Shown here: in pieces, positions 5,910-12,570 of the stretch | How positions within the stretch are numbered: position 1 is the first letter of the stretch | Layout: each line of letters opens with the position of its first letter | Assembly (NCBI GenBank): GCA_038276315.1 | Contig: JBBPZY010000344.1 | Coordinates: 1-18,253, forward strand | Direction: 5' to 3' | DNA from: GCA-003244245 sp038276315 | GTDB taxonomy: Bacteria > Actinomycetota > Actinomycetes > Mycobacteriales > Pseudonocardiaceae | Length of the DNA stretch: 18,253 bases | Program-made: the position numbers and the translations under genes | Notes under the pieces: generated by a model | The model's database searches: none | Told to the model about the DNA's origin: nothing | The model's input: the letters and a program-made list of their open reading frames with translations, nothing else

Positions 5910-8462
5910 ATGCAGAGGAAGATCACCGGAGAAATGAGCGAGGGCAAGAGCACGGCCAACTCAGTCGCCGATATCGAGGCCAAATGGCGCGGTGAGTGGG
6001 CCGAACGCGGCACCTACCGGTTTGACCGGACCAAGCCCCGCAGTGAGGTATTCTCCATCGACACCCCACCGCCGACCGTCTCCGGTACGCTGCATCCTGG
6101 CCACTGCTTCTCCTACACCCACACCGACATCGTCGCCCGCTACCAGCGCATGTGCGGCAAAGAAGTCTTCTACCCGATGGGGTGGGACGACAATGGCCTG
6201 AACACCGAACGTCGGGTGCAGCTGATGCTGGGTGTGGCCTGCGACCCGAGCCTGCCCTACGATCCGGATTTTCGTATCCCGACCAAGCGACTGAAGCCCA
6301 CCGTGGCGATCAGCCGCCCGAACTTCGTCGAATGCTGCGCCGCGGTGACCGAAGTGCTGGAGAAGCAGTATTTCGAGCTGTGGTCGGCGCTCGGGTTGTC
6401 GGTCGACTGGACACAGACCTACACCACGATCGGCAAGCACGCGATCCACACTTCGCAGTACGCGTTTCTTGAATTGCTCACCAAGGGGCTGACCTACCGG
6501 ACTGAGTCCCCGACGCTGTGGGACGTGGATTTCCGCACAGCGGTCGCGCAGGCCGAACTTGAAGATCGCGATATACCGGGTGCCTTTCACCGCCTGCGGT
6601 TTCGCGCCGAGGCCGATGAGACGCCGATCTTCATCGAGACCACCCGGCCGGAACTGCTGCCCGCGTGCGTCGCGCTGGTCGCTCATCCCGACGACGAGCG
6701 CTACCAGCACCTTTTCGGCGTCACGGCACTGTCACCACTGTTCGACGTGGCGGTTCCTATCGTTGCTCACGAGCTTGCCGAGCCGGGCAAGGGCAGCGGC
6801 ATCGCGATGATCTGCACCTTCGGCGACACCACGGATGTCACCTGGTGGCGGGAGCTGAAGCTGGAGCTTCGAGCGATCGTCGACAAAGCAGGGCGCATCA
6901 CCGAGGAGATGCCGCACGGCCTCGTCAGCGAGCGCGGCCAGCAGGCCTATGCCCAGCTCGCCGGCAAGAAGGTGGCCCAAGCCCGCGAAACGATCGTCGC
7001 GTTGCTCACCGCGTCAGGGGAACTGGACGGCACGCCGCGACCGACGAGCCATCCGGTCAAGCATTGGGAGAACGGCACCAAGCCGCTGGAGATCGTCACC
7101 AACCGGCAGTGGTTCATCCGTTATCCGGCCAAGAGCGACATGATCGAGCGTGGCGAGCAACTACGGTGGGCGCCGGAATACATGCAGGCGCGCTACGAGG
7201 ACTGGGTCAACGGGCTCATGGGTGACTGGAACATTACCCGGCAACGGTTCTTCGGTGTTCCCTTCCCGGTGTGGTACCCGATTGAGGCCGACGGCACGGT
7301 GACGCCAGATCGGCCCATCGTGGCCAGCGTCGGGGACCTGCCGATCGATCCGTCCGTTGATGTTCCAGAGGGTTTCACGGCCGACCAGCGCGACCTGCCC
7401 GGCGGCTTCACCGCCGACCCGGACGTCATGGACACGTGGGCGACGTCGTCGCTGACGCCGCAGATCGCCGGGCACTGGATCGACGATGCGGACCTGTGGC
7501 AGCGGGTGTACCCGATGGACCTGCGCCCGCAGGCGCACGACATCATCCGGACCTGGCTTTTCTACACCATCGTGCGCAGCCATTACAGCTTCGACACTGC
7601 ACCCTGGGGCACCGTCGCGATCTCGGGCTTCGTCTACGACCCGGACCGCAAGAAACTGTCCAAATCCTCGGACAACAGTCCAGACACGCCGAACAATCTG
7701 ATCGCCTCATTCGGTGCCGATGCCGTGCGGTACTGGGCAGCAGGGGGTCGGCCCGGCCTCGACCTGGCCTTCGACCGCAACCAGTTCAAGATCGGCCGCA
7801 AACTGGTAGTGAAACTGCTCAACGTCGCCAAGTTCATCGGCGGATTCGGCGCACCGTTAGCCGATTCGAGCGCGACGCATCCGCTTGACACCGCCCTACT
7901 CTTGCGGTTGAAGAAAACTGTCGCCGAGGCTACCGCAGCCTTTGAGGGCTATGACTTCACCAAAGCGTTGCTCGTGACCGAGACCTTCTTCTGGTCCTTC
8001 TGCGATGACTATGTCGAGTTGGTGAAAAGCCGCGCCTACCAACAAGACAGCTCGGCGCTGGCGACGCTGCAGCATGCCCTCGACGTTATGCTCCAGCTCT
8101 TCGCGCCCTTCCTGCCGTTCGCCACCGAAGAGGTGTGGTCGGCGTCCCATGACGAGTCGATTCACCGCTCGCGGTGGCCCGACTCCGACGCCCTCGGCGT
8201 GCAACCAGAGGCCAACGCCGCCCATCTTGATGCGGCCGCGACCCTGCTCCACGAGATTCGCAAGGCGAAAAGCGCGGCGAAGGTCTCCTTGCGGACGGTC
8301 GTCAGCGAACTCACCGTGCACGCCAGCGCGGACCATCTTCACCTACTGCGAGCGGTCATCGACGACATCCGCGACGCGGGCAATGTCGCGAAGGTGTCCA
8401 CCCGGCCCAGCGACAACGGCGTACGCGTCGACGTGGAACTCGAGCCCGTTGTAGTGCAGTGA
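5910..8462 (+). CDS. valS: Valyl-tRNA synthetase, archaeal-like type
   Basis: An 850-residue class Ia synthetase that joins valine to tRNA-Val. The HIGH motif appears as HPGH (62-65) inside PPPTVSGTLHPGHCFSYTH, and the KMSKS motif as KLSKS (582-586). The editing domain lies between, around TTRPELLPACVALVAHP. The C-terminal anticodon-binding helical domain begins near FKIGRKLVVKLLN. The motif GWDDNG...ERRVQ after the HIGH region marks the archaeal-like form rather than the usual bacterial form (PPNVTGSLHMGH with GMDHAG). The C-terminal coiled coil of the usual bacterial enzyme is absent. The start may be 5910 or the ATG at 5934; neither has a good ribosome binding site. This could be the only valS or a second, horizontally acquired copy. 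Pro in HIGH is unusual but the rest looks intact. Confidence 0.93.
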   Translation: MQRKITGEMSEGKSTANSVADIEAKWRGEWAERGTYRFDRTKPRSEVFSIDTPPPTVSGTLHPGHCFSYTHTDIVARYQRMCGKEVFYPMGWDDNGLNTERRVQLMLGVACDPSLPYDPDFRIPTKRLKPTVAISRPNFVECCAAVTEVLEKQYFELWSALGLSVDWTQTYTTIGKHAIHTSQYAFLELLTKGLTYRTESPTLWDVDFRTAVAQAELEDRDIPGAFHRLRFRAEADETPIFIETTRPELLPACVALVAHPDDERYQHLFGVTALSPLFDVAVPIVAHELAEPGKGSGIAMICTFGDTTDVTWWRELKLELRAIVDKAGRITEEMPHGLVSERGQQAYAQLAGKKVAQARETIVALLTASGELDGTPRPTSHPVKHWENGTKPLEIVTNRQWFIRYPAKSDMIERGEQLRWAPEYMQARYEDWVNGLMGDWNITRQRFFGVPFPVWYPIEADGTVTPDRPIVASVGDLPIDPSVDVPEGFTADQRDLPGGFTADPDVMDTWATSSLTPQIAGHWIDDADLWQRVYPMDLRPQAHDIIRTWLFYTIVRSHYSFDTAPWGTVAISGFVYDPDRKKLSKSSDNSPDTPNNLIASFGADAVRYWAAGGRPGLDLAFDRNQFKIGRKLVVKLLNVAKFIGGFGAPLADSSATHPLDTALLLRLKKTVAEATAAFEGYDFTKALLVTETFFWSFCDDYVELVKSRAYQQDSSALATLQHALDVMLQLFAPFLPFATEEVWSASHDESIHRSRWPDSDALGVQPEANAAHLDAAATLLHEIRKAKSAAKVSLRTVVSELTVHASADHLHLLRAVIDDIRDAGNVAKVSTRPSDNGVRVDVELEPVVVQ

Positions 8463-8499
8463 TATCGAACGGATCAGCGGGTCTCGGAGGTTTCCCCCG

Positions 8500-8634
8500 A
8501 GTCCGGTGTGTTCCAGGTCGAGTGAGCGCTGGATTTGTCGACGGGGTGACGTCGCTGATCGCACCGTCATGGTAAAGGCGGTCCAGCTCCGCGCTTTCCA
8601 CGTCGAGCAGATCCTGGCGTAGTCGAGATGCGAT
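8500..8634 (-). pseudogene. C-terminal remnant of an Na+/H+ antiporter (CPA1-like)
   Basis: Leftward from about 8634 one frame reads RQDLLDVESAELDRLYHDG then AISDVT. After one extra base it continues in another frame as RRQIQRSLDLEHTGLG. Together these match the cytoplasmic tail typical of actinobacterial Na+/H+ antiporters, as I remember it. The shift is explained by a single added base in a four-G run (8543-8546). Everything upstream of the tail is gone: at about 8635 the sequence turns into an ABC ATPase reading in the opposite direction. It is a dead fragment with no start. Family call is from a short match, so moderately sure. Confidence 0.6.
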
Positions 8635-8635
8635 A

Positions 8636-9229
8636 GTAGATCTCGAGATTTCCGCTGGTGAGGTTGTGGCGATAGCCGGCGCGAACGGCTCAGGGAAGTC
8701 GACACTGCTGCGGTTGCTGGCCGGTCTGTCCCGGCCGACAAGGGGGATTGCGTCCGGTCAGCCCGAAGTGATCGGCTACGTTCCGGATCGTTTCCCGACC
8801 AATGAGCGGTTGTCCGCGATGGAGTATCTCACGCACCTGGGTCGCATTCGCGATCTACGCACGAGGGTGGCGGCTGCGCGGGCGGATCAACTTCTGGATC
8901 GGCTGGCGCTGGTCGGTGGGAAGCACTCCCCGCTGAGGACCTTGTCTAAGGGCAACGTCCAGAAGGTCGCGCTGGCGCAGGCGCTGCTGGTGGCTCCGCA
9001 GTTGCTGGTGCTCGACGAACCATGGTCGGGATTGGACGCATCGGCGCACCGCACGCTGGCCGCCATCATCGCCGAGGTCGCAGGGTGCGGCGGTGTGGTG
9101 GTGTTCACCGATCACCATGAGACGATCAGCGCGTCGCATTCCTACGTCATCGACGCTTTACTGCGGACCGCGTTGGAGCATGGCTGGTCCGTCACAGGCT
9201 TGGGTCCGATCGCGGAGCGCACCCGGTGA
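8636..9229 (+). pseudogene. ABC transporter ATP-binding protein, 5'-truncated
   Basis: The frame carries the ATPase core: VDLEISAGEVVAIAGANGSGKSTLL (Walker A, GANGSGKST), a Q-loop region IGYVPDRFPTNERLSAMEYL, the signature LSKGNVQKVALAQALL, Walker B LLVLDEPWSGLD and the switch His in FTDHHET. The N-terminal strands that normally precede 'VDLEI' are missing; upstream in frame is only unrelated sequence and a TAA at 8573. A GTG at 8666 could serve as start but lies inside the strand before Walker A, so the product would lack the nucleotide base-stacking residue and first sheet. I therefore call it a broken gene. The permease remnant follows directly, as in a normal ABC exporter operon. Confidence 0.75.
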
Positions 9230-9563
9230 TCGCGCTTTGATCAGCGTCGAGGATCCGGCGCACCGTGCGATCACCGTCGTCAGCGCAAGGAGTTCCAGCA
9301 GGGTTCTCCTGGCGTCGATAAGTGTGGCCGTGATCAGCTGCCTCATCCTGACGGTGGTCGGCGTGGTGCTGCCGTCGCTGGTCGGAGCCCACACTGTCGA
9401 CGTCGCTGACCTGGCACTCGGCATCGAAGCCGAACTCACGGGTGCCGGCGCGGGAATCGCCATCGGTCTGCTGTGCTCGCGGCTGGTGATCAGGCGGCAG
9501 GGTTACGCGCTCGTCGCCGCGCTCGCGTTGGTCATGGTTGCGCTGCCGGTACGCGGCTTACCG
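9226..9563 (+). pseudogene. ABC transporter permease remnant
   Basis: A GTG at 9226 overlaps the ATPase stop (GTGA), as expected for a coupled permease, but reaches TGA after four codons. One frame over, the sequence reads LISVEDPAHRAITVV, then a membrane helix LLASISVAVISCLILTVVGV, a loop with VDVADLALGIEAELTGA, and further helices GIAIGLLCSRLVI and YALVAALALVMVALPV. At about 9563 the similarity ends and a gene on the other strand takes over. So there is a small frameshift near the start, the N-terminal membrane part is missing and the 3' end is lost. This is the membrane partner of the preceding ATPase remnant; the substrate is unknown. Confidence 0.6.
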
Positions 9564-9792
9564 AGCACGGCGAGCATGACCGGCGCCTCGCCGAGCCCCC
9601 AGGCCAGACCGCCCCGAGCCACTGGTCGGCGAGCAGGTCGGGAACGAAAGGCAGCCGTAGCGCGCCGTAGAAGCCGGTCGCGACGGGCGTCGCCCGTAGC
9701 GCACCGAGACGCTGGGGGCGAACCTGCGAGCCAGTTGCCGAGCAACCGGTCAACGCAACAATCAACGCGAACACAACCAGGACGCGACGCAT
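9532..9792 (-). CDS. Putative lipoprotein, probably 3'-truncated
   Basis: From the ATG at 9792 the product starts MRRVLVVFALIVALTGCSAT: a short basic n-region, hydrophobic core and lipobox LTGC, so Cys17 would be lipidated and the protein exported to the outer face of the membrane. The mature part contains GALRATPVATGFYGALRLPF then VPDLLADQWLGAVWP. After about residue 60 it becomes Arg/Ser-rich low-quality sequence that overlaps the tail of the permease remnant on the other strand, suggesting the original C-terminus was cut off at the junction near 9563. The preceding small frame ends five bases before this start, as in an operon. Family not recognised. Confidence 0.5.
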   Translation of the reverse strand: MRRVLVVFALIVALTGCSATGSQVRPQRLGALRATPVATGFYGALRLPFVPDLLADQWLGAVWPGGSARRRSCSPCSVSRVPAAQP

Positions 9793-9797
9793 CACAG

Positions 9798-9950
9798 CTA
9801 CAGCCGACCGAGGTGTGCGGCGTTGACCTCATCGGCGTTGCGGTGAGTGGCCAGCGACCGCTCCGGCTCCTTCGCTGCCTTCTCCAACTGCACCGCCTGC
9901 GGCGGCGCCTCTTCAACGGCATCCGCAGCCCCTGCCGTCCAACGTGACTG
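9798..9950 (-). CDS. Small charged ORF or gene fragment upstream of the lipoprotein gene
   Basis: An open frame of 50 codons between a TAA (9951-9953) and the TAG at 9798-9800. It has strong coding-like composition: ADAVEEAPPQAVQLEKAAK then EPERSLATHRNADEVNAAHL. It is helical and charged. The only plausible start is a GTG at 9893, giving 31 residues, so it is either a very small protein or the tail of a gene whose 5' end was lost at the rearranged site just upstream. Its stop lies five bases before the lipoprotein ATG. Not recognised. Confidence 0.3.
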   Translation of the reverse strand, partial: QSRWTAGAADAVEEAPPQAVQLEKAAKEPERSLATHRNADEVNAAHLGRL

Positions 9951-9990
9951 TTAGTTACCCCGAGTGGAAGGACTGTAGTTGCGCACGGAG

Positions 9991-10036
9991 GTGCCACCCA
10001 CGGCAACTTTGCGCCGGAAGTTGCCGTGGGTGGCAC
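9991..10036. repeat. Perfect 19-bp inverted repeat (46-bp palindromic element)
   Basis: GTGCCACCCACGGCAACTT (9991-10009) and its exact complement AAGTTGCCGTGGGTGGCAC (10018-10036) flank an eight-base loop, TGCGCCGG. No mismatches. It sits between the P-type ATPase remnant and the small leftward ORF, so it could end transcription in either direction, but there is no T-run. A perfect stem of this length within a rearranged region looks more like a dispersed palindromic repeat. Confidence 0.8.
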
Positions 10037-10089
10037 ATAAATAACAGACCTATGGACCCTTTCCTGGGACTGCTGGGAACAATGTGACA

Positions 10090-10214
10090 GACCATCAGGT
10101 TCTTACGAGCGAGCACGATGTCGGCGGCCTCGATGGCGGTGCCGTGCCCGAGCGCCATACCCAGATCGGCGGCCAGGCAGCGGCGCTGCGGGCGTTGTCC
10201 CCGGTCAGCTCCGG
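10090..10214 (-). pseudogene. Heavy-metal P-type ATPase fragment
   Basis: Leftward from 10214 the sequence reads ELTGDNARSAAA, the TGDN hinge motif of P1B-type ATPases. After a one-base frame change it reads LAADLGMALGHGTAIEAADI then VLARKNLMV, the conserved segment that normally follows the GDGxNDAPAL motif. The roughly 40-50 residues that should separate the two parts, including GDGxNDAPAL, are missing, as are all membrane helices, the phosphorylation site and metal-binding domain. It is thus a short relic with an internal deletion. It begins 11 bases after the metallothionein stop on the same strand, suggesting that a metallothionein-metal exporter operon once existed here. Confidence 0.65.
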
Positions 10215-10224
10215 TGCCCGTGTC

Positions 10225-10389
10225 TTAGCCGGTAGTGCTGGCCCCGCTTGCCTCGACGAGGGGCGCTCCACAAGCGCAGGTGTAAACGCCGTCGCCCGCC
10301 GGGCAGTGGCATTCTTCATCGATGTGAACCCGGCAGCCACATTCGTCCTGTGCACAGGTGAGCACGGTGCCCTTGGTGTATTGCGTCAT
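10225..10389 (-). CDS. Small metallothionein
   Basis: A 54-residue cysteine-rich protein: KGTVLTCAQDECGCRVHIDE, then ECHCPAGDGVYTCACGAPLV. Seven Cys occur mostly as CxC pairs, with His next to Cys (HC), the layout of the short actinobacterial metallothioneins that bind Cu(I), Zn(II) or Cd(II) in the cytosol. The ATG at 10389 has GGAGG (10395-10399) five bases upstream. The last ten residues (EASGASTTG) are a disordered tail. A heavy-metal P-type ATPase relic follows on the same strand and a copper-storage-like protein lies 0.5 kb away, which supports a metal-buffering role. Which metal is bound cannot be read from the sequence. Confidence 0.85.
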   Translation of the reverse strand: MTQYTKGTVLTCAQDECGCRVHIDEECHCPAGDGVYTCACGAPLVEASGASTTG

Positions 10390-10501
10390 CCCGACCTCCG
10401 CAGGCCAAGCCTCGTATGCGTAGGACAGCACGTTACTCCCGGCGACGTCTCCGAGCAGAACATGTCGTGATGCACGGGATCGCTGGGAACCGGCGGCTGC
10501 T

Positions 10502-10888
10502 GTGCTGCGGTACCGGGAAGGCGCTCTCAACCCGCTGTGGGCAGTCTCAGCGGTGGACATGCTGATCATGGTCTACATGTGGTTGCCCGCCGCGATCCGG
10601 CCGTCGCTGCTCGACTACGCGCTCGCCGCGTATCTCGGCTGCCAGCTGCTGGCCTGGTCTCTGGGCCTGTGGGAGCGTGACCCCGCCATCGTCCGACGCC
10701 CCGCACCGGCCGCCGTTGCACCGGCGATGGCCAGAGCAGGCACGGGCAGACCGGCGGCCGCCCGCCCGTCGACACCGACGACCGGCCCGACAGCAGTCGT
10801 CGGGTTGATCGTGCATCGTGCTCCGGTGGTCCGGGCGAGCCTGGCCGTCATGGCCGCCAGCATGAGCCACATGCTCATGGTGATGTAG
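10502..10888 (+). CDS. Small membrane protein, possibly DUF5134-like
   Basis: A 128-residue protein with two hydrophobic segments near the N-terminus (LWAVSAVDMLIMVYMWLPAAI, about 12-31, and LLDYALAAYLGCQLLAWSLGL, about 37-56), an Ala/Pro/Arg-rich linker, and a final hydrophobic segment VRASLAVMAASMSHMLMVM. That arrangement and the Met-rich end resemble DUF5134 proteins of actinobacteria, often seen near copper or heavy-metal genes; I am not certain. The GTG at 10502 lacks a ribosome binding site and the frame is open further upstream, so the real start may differ or the 5' end may be lost. It lies divergent to the metallothionein gene. Confidence 0.5.
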   Translation: MLRYREGALNPLWAVSAVDMLIMVYMWLPAAIRPSLLDYALAAYLGCQLLAWSLGLWERDPAIVRRPAPAAVAPAMARAGTGRPAAARPSTPTTGPTAVVGLIVHRAPVVRASLAVMAASMSHMLMVM

Positions 10889-10898
10889 CGCGCGTCGT

Positions 10899-11258
10899 TC
10901 AGCCGGTGATGTTCTGGAGTTCCGATCTGCAGAGTTGGGCAGCGCGCTGGGCGGTTTCTGCGTGGACGCGGCAGTGGCCGTGGTGACCGGCGTGTTGACC
11001 GCAGTCCATGGCGCAGCGATCGGCGGCGTTGACCGCTGCCTCCAGGATCGACCGGACGACCCGGGCGTCGGTGGCGGTGGGGTGGGAAAGGACGCGGTGG
11101 GAGGACGCAGCGATGTCGGCACAGTTGAGCGCCGCCCGAGTGGCACTGACCATCTCGGCAGTGTTGTAGGCCATCATCGCGGTGGCGCAGGTGGTCGAGT
11201 CCCGGTCGAGCTCGGCTAGGACCTGCAGGATGGTGGCCAGCCCGTCAATGGTGAACAC
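10899..11258 (-). CDS. Copper-storage-protein-like four-helix protein with a reduced set of cysteines
   Basis: A 119-residue helical protein. The second half, LNCADIAASSHRVLSHPTAT then DARVVRSILEAAV, and DRCAMDCGQHAGHHGHCRVH, follows the pattern of the four-helix copper-storage (Csp/DUF326) family. In that family the bundle interior is lined by many Cys that bind Cu(I). Here only six Cys remain (24, 46, 82, 86, 96, 110); other ladder positions are Ala, Met or His, for example ATAMMAYNTAEM. It may hold little copper or bind another ligand through its seven His. The GTG at 11258 is the first good start after a frameshift in the zf-HC2 reading frame upstream, with a weak GGAG. The frame is continuous with that domain, so a fusion is also possible. 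Confidence 0.6.
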   Translation of the reverse strand: MFTIDGLATILQVLAELDRDSTTCATAMMAYNTAEMVSATRAALNCADIAASSHRVLSHPTATDARVVRSILEAAVNAADRCAMDCGQHAGHHGHCRVHAETAQRAAQLCRSELQNITG

Positions 11259-11454
11259 CGGCTCCGCGGTGACGTCTGGAACCTCGGTTGTTACGGCGGC
11301 GCGAGCAAGCCTGGTGACCCGCGCCGCCTCGTCGCCGAACCAACAGCACGCAGCACAGAGCGCCAAGTGGGCGTCGACCGCGCGCGATTCCGCTACATTC
11401 GCTTCCCCGTCCAGGCAGGCGGAGAGGGGCTTCCCTACACTCTGTGCAGTCCAC
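11259..11454 (-). pseudogene. zf-HC2 (anti-sigma-like zinc finger) domain, frameshifted
   Basis: From a GTG at 11454 the sequence reads VDCTECREA, the start of a zf-HC2 domain, then loses frame. One frame over it continues LSACLDGEANVAESRAVDA then HLALCAACCWF and RVTRLARAA, ending VPDVT. Joined, they give the C-x2-C ... H-x3-C-x2-C zinc motif of ZAS-type anti-sigma factors. The break is explained by one additional base in a four-G run (11426-11429). No membrane segment follows; instead the frame runs into the Csp-like protein. Either a dead gene, or a sequencing indel in a real zf-HC2 to Csp-like fusion. No cognate sigma gene lies next to it. Confidence 0.6.
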
Positions 11455-11586
11455 GTAGCAGTGGTCGCGCACGGGCTGCCCGGAGTTCCCGGCAACTTTC
11501 GAGACTGCCTCGCCCAGCACTGACGCCGCCGATGCGGATGCCGGCGACCAGAATGTACAGCCTGCGGTTGCGCAGGTTCCGTGCCC

Positions 11587-12570
11587 TCACCACCTTGGCC
11601 TGACGTCGGTCGGGTGCTGTGCCGCAGCGTGCTCGACGTGCCGCTGCACCCACGTGTCGACCTCCGACCACGCGGTGTCCAACCACGTCGACAGCGCGGC
11701 GGCCTCACGCGGGACGGTGGCGGCAGGAGCGAGAGCGGTGCGGATGACCAGCGGGCGATGCACCGGCAGTTGCGACCAGGGCCGGTCCCGACCGTCGCGG
11801 GCGAAGCCCGTGTGGGCGAGTAGGAGCACGTCGGCAGTCGGGGCTCCGGTCAGCGCCGCCAGCACGCCGCCGAGGTGCGGTGGCAGCGTGTAGGTGCGTC
11901 CTCGGGCGCGCCGCGCTCGGTCATGGGCACTGCGGGCGGACAGCGCCGCCACCGCGTGCTTCCACCGCGGCTGGCTGAAATTGCCGCCCTCGGGGAACAG
12001 CAGCAGCGCATCGCCGGTGGACATCGAGGCGGCGAGGGTCTGGATGCATCCTCGGGCTCGGCGCCGGTTGGGCCCGATGAAGCACAGTGGTAGTCGATCG
12101 CCGGCGAGGTCGAGGGTGGGTTCCAGTCGCAGCACGGCTTTGAGTACGACGTGCAGCCGCAACCGGTACTGCACCACCAGCAGCCAGGCGATGAACAGCG
12201 AGTCCCCGGGTCCGCAATGCCGCGCGAGTACCACCAGTCCTTTGCACGTCGAGAGCTGTTCCCTGGTGGCGGAGCCGGCCTCTAGCGTCACCCGCACGTC
12301 GAGGACTCGCCGGATCGTGCTGTACGCCCTGATCAACACCACCCGCAGCAGCTCATTCGGGTCGTCCACCCCGTGCCGTAGGCGATTGAGCGTCGACAGC
12401 TCGATGGCGGCGTAGGCCAACACCAGGGCCGTGCTGCGTAATGCCCGCGTCGAGCCGGTCCCCGCTGACGCGATCGCGGCGACGAGGAGCAGTAGCGGCG
12501 CGGTGATCAGGAGGAAGATCTCCAGCAGGACCACCGCCGGCACCGTCAGCGCCCGGCGCAGCACGGTCAT
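11587..12570 (-). CDS. LPLAT-family acyltransferase (1-acylglycerol-3-phosphate acyltransferase-like)
   Basis: A 327-residue protein with a hydrophobic N-terminal anchor (ALTVPAVVLLEIFLLITAPL and the following helix, about 7-37) and the PlsC-type catalytic core. The acyltransferase motif HX4D is seen as LARHCGPGDS (H118, D123), and the substrate-phosphate motif as LLLFPEGGNFS (about 190-200). Such enzymes move an acyl group from acyl-CoA or acyl-ACP to a lysophospholipid at the membrane. The ATG at 12570 overlaps the stop of the patatin gene (ATGA), so the pair is translationally coupled. A phospholipase paired with a reacylating enzyme suggests phospholipid turnover or remodelling. An Arg-rich stretch near residues 211-224 is unusual but keeps the frame. 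Confidence 0.88.
   Translation of the reverse strand: MTVLRRALTVPAVVLLEIFLLITAPLLLLVAAIASAGTGSTRALRSTALVLAYAAIELSTLNRLRHGVDDPNELLRVVLIRAYSTIRRVLDVRVTLEAGSATREQLSTCKGLVVLARHCGPGDSLFIAWLLVVQYRLRLHVVLKAVLRLEPTLDLAGDRLPLCFIGPNRRRARGCIQTLAASMSTGDALLLFPEGGNFSQPRWKHAVAALSARSAHDRARRARGRTYTLPPHLGGVLAALTGAPTADVLLLAHTGFARDGRDRPWSQLPVHRPLVIRTALAPAATVPREAAALSTWLDTAWSEVDTWVQRHVEHAAAQHPTDVRPRW

Noticed and set aside
5910..6060. T-box or other leader riboswitch for valS
   Set aside because: No T-box sequence or long structured leader is visible before the start codon.
9093..9947. A single 284-residue plus-strand protein
   Set aside because: Only about 9237-9563 resembles a permease; the front is the ABC ATPase in another frame and the Arg/Ser-rich end is opposite the lipoprotein gene.
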